From Azospirillum endophyticum (GTDB taxonomy: Bacteria > Pseudomonadota > Alphaproteobacteria > Azospirillales > Azospirillaceae), in contig NZ_JAENHM010000044.1 in assembly GCF_016595245.1 (NCBI RefSeq), forward strand, positions 310,001 through 374,000: a stretch of 64,000 nucleotides of DNA. The letters run 5' to 3'. The notes beneath the pieces are model-generated. The model did no database searches and had not been told where the DNA came from. It worked only from the letters and a program-made list of their open reading frames with translations. A program made the translations under genes and the position numbers. This document shows positions 35,800-44,954 of the stretch, piece by piece (the first letter of the stretch is position 1; each line of letters opens with the position of its first letter).

Positions 35800-37029
35800 T
35801 CAGCGGTCGGAGCGGGTGAAGAGACGCAGGATCAGGGCGGCGGTCGAGGCGGCGGTGGCGACGGCGATCACGCCATTCCAGCCCCAGATCGCCAGCGCCT
35901 GGCTGCCCAACGTGGCGCCGGCAGCCATGCCAATGAACATGCCGACCATCAGCACCGCGTTCAGGCGGCTGCGGGCGGCCGGGTCGATGCCGTAGACGAT
36001 GGTCTGGTGGGAGATCAGCGAGGCCTGGACGCCCAGGTCGAAACCGACGGCGCTCGCCACCAGCAGCCACAGGCGGCCTCCTTCGGGCAGCAGAGGCGAC
36101 AGGGCCATGGCGGCGAAGGACAGGGCGGCCAGCCCGGCGCCCAGCCGGGTCATCAGGGCCGGGCCGCGGCTGTCGGCGATGCGGCCCGCCACCGGCGCCA
36201 CCAGCGCACCCGCCGCTCCGGCCAGCCCGAAGGCACCGGCCGCGGCGGCACCCAGATGGAACGGCGCACCGTGCAGCATCACCGCCAGGGTCGACCAGAA
36301 GGCGCTGAAGCCCACCGACAGCAGGCCCTGGGCGATCGCCGCCCGGCGCAGCCCCGGATGGCGGGCCCACAGCGTGACCAGCGAACCCAGCAGTTCACCG
36401 TACCCAAGATCGGTCGTCGGCTTGAAGCGCGGCAACCCGCGCCACAGCGCCACGCCCAGCAGCGCGATGCTGCCGGCCGCCGCCACGAACACGGCGCGCC
36501 AGCCGTAATGCTCGGCGATGACGCCGCTGACCACCCGCGACAGCAGGATGCCCAGCAGCAACCCGGTCATCACCGTGCCGACCACCCGGCCGCGATGTTC
36601 CGCCGGAGCCAGGGTGGCTGCGGCGGGAACGATGTCCTGCGCCAGCGTCGCCGACAGGCCCAGGACCAGGCTCGCCGCCAGCAACCCGCCGATGGAAGGC
36701 GCGAAGCCCGCCGTCAGCAGCGCCGCAGCCAGGATGGCGGTCTTCGCCAGGATGATGCGGCGGCGGTCGATGCGGTCGCCCAGCGGCGCCAGCAGCAGGA
36801 TGCCGAAGGCGTAGCCGAGTTGCGTCAGCGTCGGCACCCAGCCGACCGTCTGGTCGGCGGCCCCGATGTCGGCGCCGAGAACGCCGAGCATGGGCTGGCT
36901 GTAATAGAGGGACGCCACCGCCAGACCGGCGCCCGCCGCCATCAGGAAGACCAGGGGCCGGCTTATCCCGGCGTCGCGCGCCGGTGCCAGGATGACCGGG
37001 CTTGCATGCGCGGATTGAATGGTCGACAT
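35800..37029 (-). CDS. MFS efflux transporter (DHA-type)
   Basis: A 409-residue membrane protein with about twelve hydrophobic segments. It starts with a short hydrophilic N-terminus, then GISRPLVFLMAAGAGLAVASLYYSQPML, and has GDRIDRRR, a typical MFS loop 2-3 motif. The overall pattern resembles drug or sugar-efflux exporters. Divergent from the LysR gene at 37151 across 121 bases, so that gene is its likely regulator. GAGGGG is seen upstream of the ATG. Confidence 0.83.
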   Translation of the reverse strand: MSTIQSAHASPVILAPARDAGISRPLVFLMAAGAGLAVASLYYSQPMLGVLGADIGAADQTVGWVPTLTQLGYAFGILLLAPLGDRIDRRRIILAKTAILAAALLTAGFAPSIGGLLAASLVLGLSATLAQDIVPAAATLAPAEHRGRVVGTVMTGLLLGILLSRVVSGVIAEHYGWRAVFVAAAGSIALLGVALWRGLPRFKPTTDLGYGELLGSLVTLWARHPGLRRAAIAQGLLSVGFSAFWSTLAVMLHGAPFHLGAAAAGAFGLAGAAGALVAPVAGRIADSRGPALMTRLGAGLAALSFAAMALSPLLPEGGRLWLLVASAVGFDLGVQASLISHQTIVYGIDPAARSRLNAVLMVGMFIGMAAGATLGSQALAIWGWNGVIAVATAASTAALILRLFTRSDR

Positions 37030-37137
37030 CGTTTGAACCCCTCAAGGACGTCCTGTCAGGACCGTCATGACCGTGATTGAGGGTGAGTATGGCGGCGGCG
37101 CGCTGGCGACGGTAGCCGGAGCAGGTGTAGATTTGCT

Positions 37138-37152
37138 ATACGTTGAACGTAT
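37138..37152. promoter_or_regulatory. Perfect palindrome overlapping the LysR start codon
   Basis: ATACGTT-G-AACGTAT at 37138-37152 is a perfect 7-bp inverted repeat around one base. Its last two bases are the AT of the ATG at 37151, so a bound protein would cover the start of the LysR gene. It lies in the divergent region with the MFS gene, consistent with autoregulation by the LysR protein. Confidence 0.7.
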
Positions 37153-38089
37153 GAGCCATGATCTTTCGGCGATCGGCAGCGATCGCATCGCCCTGCTGGA
37201 GACCTTCGTCCGCATCGTCGAATCCGGCAGCCTGTCGGCGGCGGCGGCGCAGCTGGGCAGCACCCAGCCGACGGTCAGCCGCCGCCTGCAGCAGCTGGAA
37301 CGCCTGCTGGGCGTCCGGTTGCTGCAGCGCTCCACCCACCGGATGAACCTGACGGAGGACGGGACGCGCTGTTTCGAGCGGGCCAAGGATCTGCTCGCCG
37401 ACTGGCAAATCCTGGAAAGCGACGTTCGCGGCGCCGACGACCAGCCGGCCGGCCATCTGCGGGTGGTGGCGCCGCATGCCTTCGGACAGCAGCAGCTGGT
37501 CGGGCCGGTGGCGGAGTATCTGCGCCGCTATCCGCGGATGACGGTGGAATGGCTCCTGCACGACCGCATGCCCGACTTCATCGGCGAGGGCATCGACTGC
37601 GCCATCCGCGTCGGCGAGATCCTCGACCCGTCCGTCGTCGCCCTGCGGCTGGCCGAGGTGCCGCGCATCGTCGTCGCCTCCCCCACCCTGCTCGGCGGCC
37701 GTCCGCTGCCGCAACGACCGGACGAGTTGGCGGACCTGCCGTGGCTGGCGCTGCACACCTTCTATCGGGACGAGGTGACGCTGACCCATGCCGGAACCGG
37801 CGAGACGGCGCGCTTCAGCATCCGGCCGCGCCTGTCGACCGACGGGCTGCAGGCGATCCGCAACGCCGCGATCCTCGGGCTGGGTGTCGCCATCGGCTCG
37901 CAATGGGCGCTGGTGGAGGATCTGGCGGCACGCCGGCTCGTGCAGCTGGTGCCGGAATGGCAGGCGGCCACGCTGCCGGTCAGCCTGGTCTATCCGCCGG
38001 TCCGCCACCAGCCGGCCCGCCTGCGCCGCTTCATCGACGTGATGCGCGTCGCGGTGCCCCTCGCGTTCAGGACGTTTCAGACACCTTGA
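37151..38089 (+). CDS. LysR-family transcriptional regulator
   Basis: A 312-residue LysR protein. The HTH is ESGSLSAAAAQLGSTQPTVSRRLQQLERLLG, and the effector domain begins near GHLRVVAPHAFGQQ. ATG 37151 is chosen since it starts 16 residues before the HTH helix; the longer frame to 37067 would span the divergent promoter. Its probable target is the divergent MFS exporter. Confidence 0.86.
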   Translation: MSHDLSAIGSDRIALLETFVRIVESGSLSAAAAQLGSTQPTVSRRLQQLERLLGVRLLQRSTHRMNLTEDGTRCFERAKDLLADWQILESDVRGADDQPAGHLRVVAPHAFGQQQLVGPVAEYLRRYPRMTVEWLLHDRMPDFIGEGIDCAIRVGEILDPSVVALRLAEVPRIVVASPTLLGGRPLPQRPDELADLPWLALHTFYRDEVTLTHAGTGETARFSIRPRLSTDGLQAIRNAAILGLGVAIGSQWALVEDLAARRLVQLVPEWQAATLPVSLVYPPVRHQPARLRRFIDVMRVAVPLAFRTFQTP

Positions 38090-38097
38090 ACGCGGAA

Positions 38098-38122
38098 CCC
38101 CGCGGCAATTGCTGCCGCGGGG
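38098..38122. terminator. Bidirectional terminator between LysR and csbD-like genes
   Basis: CCCCGCGGCA (38098-38107) and TGCCGCGGGG (38113-38122) form a perfect 10-bp stem with a five-base loop. It lies between convergent stop codons, 9 bases after the LysR gene. Confidence 0.75.
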
Positions 38123-38159
38123 CTTCCTAGACAATCGATCCTTGCCGCGCGAGACGGCG

Positions 38160-38336
38160 TCAGCTCTTGCCGCGCAAGGCGTCCTTGGCTCCGCCGACGG
38201 CATTCTCGACCTTGCCCTTCGCCTTGTCGGCGGCACCTTCGGCCTTCATCTTCTCGTCGCCGGTGACGTTGCCGACGCCCTGCTTGATGGCGCCCTTGGC
38301 CTTGTCCATGGCGCCCTTGGCCCGATCCTCGTCCAT
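38160..38336 (-). CDS. CsbD-family stress protein
   Basis: A 58-residue highly charged protein: MDEDRAKGAMDKAKGAIK, then VGNVTGDEKMKAEG and a final AKGKVENAVGG. This is the CsbD signature. The start at 38336 is preceded by AGGAGG; longer frames are shadows. CsbD proteins are small, abundant and stress-induced with no known activity. It stands alone with a terminator after it. Confidence 0.85.
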   Translation of the reverse strand: MDEDRAKGAMDKAKGAIKQGVGNVTGDEKMKAEGAADKAKGKVENAVGGAKDALRGKS

Positions 38337-38427
38337 GACGTCCTCCTGAATCCGTGGGTTCGACCGGCCGGAGCCGGCCGTCATGGACAACAACGGCCGG
38401 GCGGGCCATTCGTCACGGATGCGTTCC

Positions 38428-39444
38428 TCACAAACTTGCAGGCTGGGAAACTGCCGCCGACATCGGATCCGTCGCCTCGCCGGCGAGTTCCCTGGCCGGC
38501 GCCGTCGCCAGTGCCGTCTGAAGATAGTCGAGGAACGCACGCTCGGCCCGGTTCAGCTTGGCCTGCTCGTTCCAGATCAGATGGACGTTGACCGGAGCGA
38601 TGCCCTCATAGGGCGGCAGCTCCCACAGCAGGCCGTCGGCGACGTCGCGGGCGGCGATGTGTTCCGGCAGCGGGCCGATGCCGAGGCCGCAGACGATCAT
38701 CCGCCGCACCTCCTCCAGGTTGGCGGACGACGCGACGACGCGGCCGGCGAAGCTTTCCCGCGCGCGGAACAGGGTCAGCGGCGACAGGGCGCCGTCGATC
38801 TGGTCGGAGGTGAAGGACACGAAACTCTCGTGGCGCAGTTCGGCGATGTCGATGTCGCGCCGGCCGAACAGGCGGAAGTCGGGACCGCAGTAGAGGCGAT
38901 AGGTCTGGCGCAGGAAGATCCGGCTGGACAGGCCGGGGATCGGTTCGCGCAGGAGGCAGATCGCCATGGCGCCGACCCGCTGCTGCAACGCGATGTGCGC
39001 GTCGGCCGAGGCCATGACGTCGATGCGGAAGGTCACCAGCGGGTACATCCGGTGAAACTCCCGCAGCGAGCGGTCGAGCAGCGGGGTCTGGATGCGGCTG
39101 GTCATCAGGATGTGGACATGGCCGCTGACCTCGTCCTTGGCGTCGCGCACCAGGGCGCCCAGCCGCGACACGGTGGCATGGATCGACACCGCCTCGTCGT
39201 AGACCTGCTCGCCGGCGGCGGTGACGGCGAATCGTCCGGGACCGCGGTCGACCAGCGTACGGCCGAGCTGCTCCTCCAGCCGCTTCAACGCGAGGCTGAC
39301 CGCCGGCTGCGTCAAAAACAGGCGGACCGCGGCCTTGGTGATGCTGCCCTCCTGCACGATCACCATGAAGGTGCGCAGCAGGTTCCAGTCCATCTGCTGG
39401 CCCAGTCGGGCCAAAGCCTGCCGTTCCGCCTCGGTTTCGTTCAC
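38428..39444 (-). CDS. LysR-family transcriptional regulator of the amide-compound cluster
   Basis: A LysR protein of about 338 residues. The HTH is ITKAAVRLFLTQPAVSLALKRLEEQLG. The effector domain contains VSGHVHILMTSRIQTPLLD and EVRRMIVCGLGIGPLPEHI. The start is uncertain: GTG 39444 has GGAGAGGGCGAGG before it; ATG 39393 gives the usual MDWNLLRTF start; a TTG at 39498 is also in frame. The gene is divergent from the M20 peptidase that opens the next operon, so it is the likely regulator. The C-terminal tail after position about 300 is longer than usual. Confidence 0.84.
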   Translation of the reverse strand: MNETEAERQALARLGQQMDWNLLRTFMVIVQEGSITKAAVRLFLTQPAVSLALKRLEEQLGRTLVDRGPGRFAVTAAGEQVYDEAVSIHATVSRLGALVRDAKDEVSGHVHILMTSRIQTPLLDRSLREFHRMYPLVTFRIDVMASADAHIALQQRVGAMAICLLREPIPGLSSRIFLRQTYRLYCGPDFRLFGRRDIDIAELRHESFVSFTSDQIDGALSPLTLFRARESFAGRVVASSANLEEVRRMIVCGLGIGPLPEHIAARDVADGLLWELPPYEGIAPVNVHLIWNEQAKLNRAERAFLDYLQTALATAPARELAGEATDPMSAAVSQPASL

Positions 39445-39780
39445 CGCCTCGCCCTCTCCATCGCTGCCCGCTTCCGGTGCATCCGTCCTGCCGCCCAAAT
39501 TCTACGCACATGAATGCGTTGTGAGCAACTGCGGCATAAATCAGATTCATGGGCGAAATGAAAAATGCTTATTTGCCTGATCGATTGGACGGTTGCCTAA
39601 TCGGCATATGGCGGCCTTCAAGCATCGCCAAGCCGGACCTTACAGAACGCGCCGTTATGGCGGCCATATCCATTGGGGATAGGCCGTGACGCAACTGCTT
39701 CGTCTTTTTTCACCCGCCCCTGCACTCACGACGCAGTGGCGAAGAGGACTCGGGCAGAGGATTTGGGCAGAGGATTTGGA
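39445..39780. promoter_or_regulatory. Divergent promoter region before the amide-compound cluster, with repeats
   Basis: The gap before the peptidase contains a direct repeat ATGGCGGCC at 39608-39616 and 39657-39665 (49 bases apart), and ATATGGC (39606-39612) with its inverse GCCATAT (39663-39669). The region from 39520 to 39610 is AT-rich. These symmetric half-sites, spaced about five helical turns, could serve the LysR protein. Confidence 0.4.
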
Positions 39781-41103
39781 ATGACACGGGATACGGCCGA
39801 CAGTCTCGACCATGCGTTGCCGGATAGCGGCCTGCGCGCCGCGATCCTGGATGCCGCCGACGCGGCGCAGGGCGATTGCGTCGCTCACCTCTCCGACCTC
39901 GTCCGCCAGCCCTCGCTGCTGGGGGAGGAATCCTCAGCGCAGGCGCTGATGGCCGACCGCTTCGCCCGCCTGGGGCTGGAGGTCGACCGCTTCGACATCG
40001 ACGAACAGGCGATCTCCCGCCTGCCGGGCTTCTCGCCGCCGGTTCTCCCCGGCGCCTATGCCGGCCGCGAGAACGTCGTCGGCGTGCATCGGCCGCGCGA
40101 GGCGAAGGGCCGCTCGCTGATCCTGAACGGCCACATCGACGTGGTGCCGGCCGGCCCGGCGGAGCTGTGGACCACCCCGCCCTTCGAACCGCGGATCGCC
40201 GACGGGCGGCTCTACGGCCGCGGCGCCGGCGACATGAAGGCCGGCATCGCCGCCTACACCGCCGCCTTTTCAGCATTGCGCAGCCTGGGCTACCAGCCGG
40301 CCGCGCCGGTCTATCTGCAATCGGTGATCGAGGAGGAATGCACCGGCAACGGCGCGCTCGCCTGCCTGCATCGCGGCTACCGTGCCGACGCGGCGGTGAT
40401 CCCGGAGCCGTTCAACCATTCCATCTCCATCGCCCAGGTCGGCGTGATGTGGCTGCGGCTGGTGCTGACCGGCACGCCGGCCCATGTGCTGGACACCTCG
40501 GCCGGGACGAACGCGATCGAGGCGGCCTATGCCCTGGCTGCCCACCTGAAGGCGCTGGAGGTGCGGTGGAACGAGCCGTCCTGCCGCCATCCCGCCTTCT
40601 GCGGCCATGCCCATCCCGTCAACGTCAATCTCGGCCGGATCGAGGGCGGCGAGTGGCCGTCGTCGGTCCCGACGCGCTGCGCGCTCGACCTCCGGCTCGG
40701 CTTCTTCCCCGGGCAGGAGCCGGAGGCGGTCCGCGCCGAGGTGACCCGGGCGGTGGAGCAGGCGCGCTCCACCGACCCGGCCCTGTCCGGCGTGGGGATC
40801 GAGCTTCAGTGGAACGGCTTCCAGGCCGCCGGCTGCGAGATCGACCCGGCGCACCCGCTGGTGACCCTGCTGGCCGACAGCCACCGCGCCGTGCGCGGCG
40901 GCGATCCGGAGCTGGTGGCGCTGACCTGCACCACCGACGCCCGCTTCTTCCAGTTCTATGGCGACACGCCCGCCACCTGCTACGGCCCGGAGGCGACGCG
41001 CATCCATGGCATCGACGAATCGGTGTCGCTGGACAGCGTCCGCGACGTGACCCGCGTGCTGGCGCTGTTCATCGCCGGCTGGTGCGGCCTGGAACCCATC
41101 TGA
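39781..41103 (+). CDS. M20-family peptidase/deacetylase (ArgE/DapE-like)
   Basis: A 440-residue cytoplasmic zinc amidohydrolase. Metal ligands lie in NGHIDVVPAG (HxD), YGRGAGDMKAG (bridging Asp) and VIEEECTGNG (catalytic Glu pair). The dimerisation domain follows near NVNLGRIEGGEWPS. Family members cleave N-acyl amino acids or small peptides. ATG 39781 is preceded by GAGGATTTGG. It is the first gene of the cluster that includes the ABC importer. Confidence 0.87.
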   Translation: MTRDTADSLDHALPDSGLRAAILDAADAAQGDCVAHLSDLVRQPSLLGEESSAQALMADRFARLGLEVDRFDIDEQAISRLPGFSPPVLPGAYAGRENVVGVHRPREAKGRSLILNGHIDVVPAGPAELWTTPPFEPRIADGRLYGRGAGDMKAGIAAYTAAFSALRSLGYQPAAPVYLQSVIEEECTGNGALACLHRGYRADAAVIPEPFNHSISIAQVGVMWLRLVLTGTPAHVLDTSAGTNAIEAAYALAAHLKALEVRWNEPSCRHPAFCGHAHPVNVNLGRIEGGEWPSSVPTRCALDLRLGFFPGQEPEAVRAEVTRAVEQARSTDPALSGVGIELQWNGFQAAGCEIDPAHPLVTLLADSHRAVRGGDPELVALTCTTDARFFQFYGDTPATCYGPEATRIHGIDESVSLDSVRDVTRVLALFIAGWCGLEPI

Positions 41104-41128
41104 CCCCCTCCCTGACGAGACCCGCCCG

Positions 41129-41920
41129 ATGATCGCCGTTCCCCTGAAAGCAAACGCCGCCCACGCTCCGCACGCCACCCGCGACTGTTCCGACGTGGAG
41201 TGGAAGGCCCGCACCGATCTGGCTGCCGCCTACAAGCTGTTCGACCGGCTCGGCATGACCGACCTGATCTACACCCACATGTCGGCGCGGATTCCCGACA
41301 CGCCCGACCATTTCCTGATCAACCCCTATGGCCTGATGTTCCACGAGGTGACGCCCGACAACCTCGTGAAGGTCGACATCGACGGCAATCTGGTGGACCG
41401 CCGCGACGGCGACGAGATCAACCCGGCCGGCTTCACCATCCACAGCGCGGTGCACCACGCCCGCCCGGACGTCGGCGCCGTCATCCACCTGCACACCGAC
41501 GCCGGCATGGCGGTCAGCGCCCAGGCCGACGGGCTGCTGCCGATCACCCAGCATTCGCTGCGCTGGTACAACCGCATCGCCTATCACAGCTACGAAGGCA
41601 TCGCACTCGATCTGGCCGAGCGCGAGCGGCTGGTCGCCGACCTCGGCAACCATCACAGCATGATCCTGCGCAACCACGGCCTGCTGACCGTCGGCCAGGA
41701 CGTCGCCGAGGCCGCCGTGCTGATGTACTACCTGGAGCAGGCCTGCAAGCAGCAGATCATGGCGATGGCCGGCGGCCGTCCGCTGATCTACCCGTCGCCC
41801 GAGGTGTGCGAGCACACCGCCCAGCAGTATGAGCGCGCCTATCCGCGCGCCGGCGTCCTGGAATGGGACTCGCTGCTGCGCTGGCTGGACGGCACCACCG
41901 GCCCGACCGGGCCGCGGTAA
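41129..41920 (+). CDS. Class II aldolase/adducin-family protein
   Basis: A 263-residue zinc enzyme fold. It has THMSARIP at the N-terminus, the zinc pair in VIHLHTDAG and a third His in LRNHGLLTVG. Family members include fuculose-phosphate aldolase and also decarboxylases and adducin-like proteins with no known reaction. With the neighbouring peptidase and importer it probably breaks a carbon skeleton, but the substrate is unknown. It follows the peptidase by 25 bases. Confidence 0.82.
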   Translation: MIAVPLKANAAHAPHATRDCSDVEWKARTDLAAAYKLFDRLGMTDLIYTHMSARIPDTPDHFLINPYGLMFHEVTPDNLVKVDIDGNLVDRRDGDEINPAGFTIHSAVHHARPDVGAVIHLHTDAGMAVSAQADGLLPITQHSLRWYNRIAYHSYEGIALDLAERERLVADLGNHHSMILRNHGLLTVGQDVAEAAVLMYYLEQACKQQIMAMAGGRPLIYPSPEVCEHTAQQYERAYPRAGVLEWDSLLRWLDGTTGPTGPR

Positions 41921-41935
41921 GTGTGGGTAGGTTAG

Positions 41936-42040
41936 ACCCCCACCTAACCTCCCCCGCTGGGCGGGGGAGGGACTGCCGCCGCTCTCCCGCCTAAGCACTT
42001 GCCCCCTCCCCCGCCCAGCGGGGGAGGGTTGGGGTGGGGG
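41936..42040. repeat. GC-rich inverted repeat, copy 1
   Basis: An inverted repeat of about 105 bases between the aldolase and the binding-protein gene. Each half contains its own hairpin: CCTCCCCCGC-tgg-GCGGGGGAGG at 41948-41970 and CCTCCCCCGC-cca-GCGGGGGAGG at 42005-42027, flanked by CCCCCACC and GGTGGGGG. Related copies occur at 43793, 48502, 49978, 52139 and 63115. It resembles bacterial palindromic intergenic repeat families. Confidence 0.8.
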
Positions 42041-42129
42041 GCCTCGCCAACCGACACCCTCCCAACAAAAAACACCGACACGACAGGGTCGCCGACACCA
42101 TCGACACCACTGGAGACGAGGACACCCGC

Positions 42130-43773
42130 ATGACACGACGCCTTTCCGGTATCCCCGCCAGCTTCCGCCGCAGCCTCCACCGCGCCGCCGCCGCCGGCCT
42201 GCTGGCAGCATCCCTCGCCATTCCCGGCACCGCCGCCCTGGTCGCCGCCCCAGCCATGGCCCAGGAGACGCCGGTCCGCGGCGGTGTCCTCAACTCCATC
42301 GTCCAGCCGGAGCCGCCGACCCTGATGCTGGGCCTGAACCAGCAGGGCCCGACCCAGACCGTTGCCGGCAAGATCTACCAGGGCCTGCTGACCTACGACC
42401 GCAAGCTGAACCCGATGCCGTCGCTCGCCGAGAGCTGGACAGTGTCGCCGGACGGCCTGACCTATACCTTCAAGCTGTACCAGAACGTGAAGTGGCACGA
42501 CGGCAAGCCGTTCAGCGCCAACGACGTGGTCTTCTCGACCTCCAAGTTCCTGATGGAGGTCCACCCGCGCGCGCGAGCCGTGTTCAGCCGCTGCGAGTCG
42601 ATCAAGGCGCTGGACGACCACACCGTCGAATTCAAGCTGAAGGAGCCGTTCCCGGCCTTCATCCAGGCCTTCGAGGTGTCGTCGGCCCCGATCGTCCCGG
42701 CCCATATCTATGAAGGCAGCGATTTCCGCGCTAACCCGGCCAACAATACGCCGATCGGCACCGGCCCGTTCAAGCTGAAGGAATGGGTCAAGGGCAGCTA
42801 CATCCAGCTCGTCCGCAACGAGGATTATTACAAGAAGGACCTGCCCTATCTCGACGGCATCACCTTCCGCGTGATCCCGGACGCCGCCAGCCGCTCGCTG
42901 GCGCTGGAAAGCGGGCAGGTGCAGCAAACCCAGTACAGCGACCTGGAACCCTTCGAGGTTCCGCGCATGAAGACGCTGCCCAACGTCACCCTGACCACCG
43001 AGGGCTACGAGTTCGTCGCGCCGATGGCCTGGCTGGAGATCAACCACCGGGTCAAGCCGCTGGACGACAAGCGTTTCCGCAAGGCGATCGCCTACGCGAT
43101 CGACCGCAAGTTCATCCGCGACAAGATCTGGTTCGGCCTCGGCCGGGTGCCGACCGGCCCGATCAACTCGGTGGTCAAGTTCTACGACCCCAAGGTCACG
43201 ACCTATGAGCCGAGCCCGGACAAGGCCAAGGCCCTGCTGGACGAGATGGGCCTGAAGCCCGACGCCAAGGGCGTGCGCGCCACCGTCAAGCTGATGCCGA
43301 TGCCCTATGGCGAGACCTGGACCCGTCTGGGCGAGTATCTGAAGCAGGCGCTCGGCAAGGTCGGCGTCGCCGTGGTGCTGGAGAGCACCGACGCCGCCGG
43401 CTGGGCGCAGCGCGTCGCCAACTGGGATTACGAGATCACCACCAACTTCCTCTACCAGTACGGCGACCCGGCACTGGGCGTGGCCCGCACCTACATCTCG
43501 TCGAACATCCGCAAGGGCGTTCTGTTCACCAACACCATGGGCTATTCCAACCCGAAGGTGGACGAGCTGTTCGACCAGGCCTCGCGCGAGAACGACCCGG
43601 CCAAGCGCCAGGAGCAATACAGCGAGGTCCAGCGCATCCTGTCCGACGACCTGCCGGTGGTGTGGCTGCTGGAGATGGAATTCCCGACCTTCCTCGACAA
43701 GCGCGTGAAGAACGCCAACACGACCGCCATCGGTGTCAACGACACCTATGAAAGCGTCTGGCTGGCGAAGTAG
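42130..43773 (+). CDS. Dipeptide-type ABC transporter substrate-binding protein (family 5)
   Basis: A 547-residue periplasmic binding protein. The signal peptide ends around AMA-QE; the domain shows PTLMLGLNQQGPTQTVAGKI and WHDGKPFSANDVVFS, the family-5 signature. It binds the imported compound for the permeases that follow across a 200-base gap holding a large inverted repeat. The likely cargo, judged from neighbours, carries amide or carbamoyl bonds. Confidence 0.88.
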   Translation: MTRRLSGIPASFRRSLHRAAAAGLLAASLAIPGTAALVAAPAMAQETPVRGGVLNSIVQPEPPTLMLGLNQQGPTQTVAGKIYQGLLTYDRKLNPMPSLAESWTVSPDGLTYTFKLYQNVKWHDGKPFSANDVVFSTSKFLMEVHPRARAVFSRCESIKALDDHTVEFKLKEPFPAFIQAFEVSSAPIVPAHIYEGSDFRANPANNTPIGTGPFKLKEWVKGSYIQLVRNEDYYKKDLPYLDGITFRVIPDAASRSLALESGQVQQTQYSDLEPFEVPRMKTLPNVTLTTEGYEFVAPMAWLEINHRVKPLDDKRFRKAIAYAIDRKFIRDKIWFGLGRVPTGPINSVVKFYDPKVTTYEPSPDKAKALLDEMGLKPDAKGVRATVKLMPMPYGETWTRLGEYLKQALGKVGVAVVLESTDAAGWAQRVANWDYEITTNFLYQYGDPALGVARTYISSNIRKGVLFTNTMGYSNPKVDELFDQASRENDPAKRQEQYSEVQRILSDDLPVVWLLEMEFPTFLDKRVKNANTTAIGVNDTYESVWLAK

Positions 43774-43792
43774 TCGTCCGACTCCTTGAAGT

Positions 43793-43911
43793 ATCCCCTC
43801 TCCCCCCGGGGAGAGGGTTAGGGTGAGGGGGACGCGCGGCGGCCCTTCTCCGAGAATCCACGCTATGCATCCCCCTCACCCCGACCCTCTCCCCGGGGGG
43901 GAGAGGGGGAA
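43793..43911. repeat. GC-rich inverted repeat, copy 2, between binding protein and permease
   Basis: Two opposing halves, CCCCTCTCCCCCCGGGG-type and its inverse, flank a short spacer (about 43837-43868) and pair into a long stem. Location between the binding protein and permease is the classic place for palindromes that let the binding protein be made in excess over the membrane parts. Confidence 0.8.
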
Positions 43912-43973
43912 TCTGCGCTTACGTGTGAGCGGGAGAGAGGCCAGAGCGCGGCAATTGAAATAGGACCACGCCC

Positions 43974-44954
43974 ATGCTGGGATTCGCCCAACTCTTCGCG
44001 AGCCGCCTCGTCAAGGCCGCCGCGATCCTGATCGCCATCGTGGTGATGAACTTCTTCCTCGTCCATGCCGCCCCCGGCGACCCGGCCATGGTGATGGCGG
44101 GCGAGGCGGGGGCCGCCGACGAAAAGTTCGTGACGCAGCTGCGCGAGCAGTTCGGGCTCGACCGGCCGCTCTACGAACAGCTCGGCACCTATGTCGGCAA
44201 GGTCGTGCGGGGTGATCTCGGCTTCTCCTACCGCCAGCAGCGGCCGGTCTGGGACATCCTGGCGGAACGGCTGCCGGCCACCCTGGTGCTGACGCTGACC
44301 GCCTTCCTGCTGGCGCTCGCCGCCGGGGTGGCGCTCGGCACGCTGGCCGCCGTCGCCGTCGGCACCTGGGCCGACAGCGCCATCACCGTCGTGGCACTCC
44401 TGGCCTACGCGACGCCGATCTACTGGATCGGGCTGATGCTGAGCCTGCTGTTCTCCATCCAGCTCGGCTGGCTGCCGGCCTTCGGCTACGAGACCATCGG
44501 CGCCGGCTATACTGGGCTGGCTCATGTGGCGGATGTCGCCGTCCACCTGATCCTGCCGGTCATCACGCTGGCGCTGTTCTACATGGCGGGCTATGCGCGC
44601 CTGACCCGCGCCTCGATGCTGGAGGTGCGCGGCCTCGACTTCGTCAAGACGGCCAAGGCCAAGGGGCTGACGCAGAGCCGCATCGTCACCCGCCATGTCC
44701 TGCGCAACGCCATCCTGCCGGTCATCACCGTGGCCGGCATCCAGGCCGGCCAGCTGGTCGGCGGCTCCATCCTGATCGAGACGGTGTTCGCCTGGCCCGG
44801 CATCGGCCGGCTGGCCTTCGAGGCGGTGCTGCAGCGCGACTATCAGGTGCTGCTGGGCATCTTCCTGGTCACGTCGATCATGGTGATCCTCTTCAACATC
44901 CTGACCGACATCCTCTACGGCCTCGTCGATCCGCGAATCCAGGTGTCGCAATGA
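43974..44954 (+). CDS. Dipeptide-type ABC transporter permease (DppB-like)
   Basis: A 326-residue membrane permease. The first membrane segment includes AAAILIAIVVMNFFLVHAAPGDPA with the family HAAPGDPA motif. The coupling loop is RGLDFVKTAKAKGL, and the C-terminus LVDPRIQVSQ. Six hydrophobic segments. Its stop overlaps the next start by four bases. Confidence 0.9.
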   Translation: MLGFAQLFASRLVKAAAILIAIVVMNFFLVHAAPGDPAMVMAGEAGAADEKFVTQLREQFGLDRPLYEQLGTYVGKVVRGDLGFSYRQQRPVWDILAERLPATLVLTLTAFLLALAAGVALGTLAAVAVGTWADSAITVVALLAYATPIYWIGLMLSLLFSIQLGWLPAFGYETIGAGYTGLAHVADVAVHLILPVITLALFYMAGYARLTRASMLEVRGLDFVKTAKAKGLTQSRIVTRHVLRNAILPVITVAGIQAGQLVGGSILIETVFAWPGIGRLAFEAVLQRDYQVLLGIFLVTSIMVILFNILTDILYGLVDPRIQVSQ

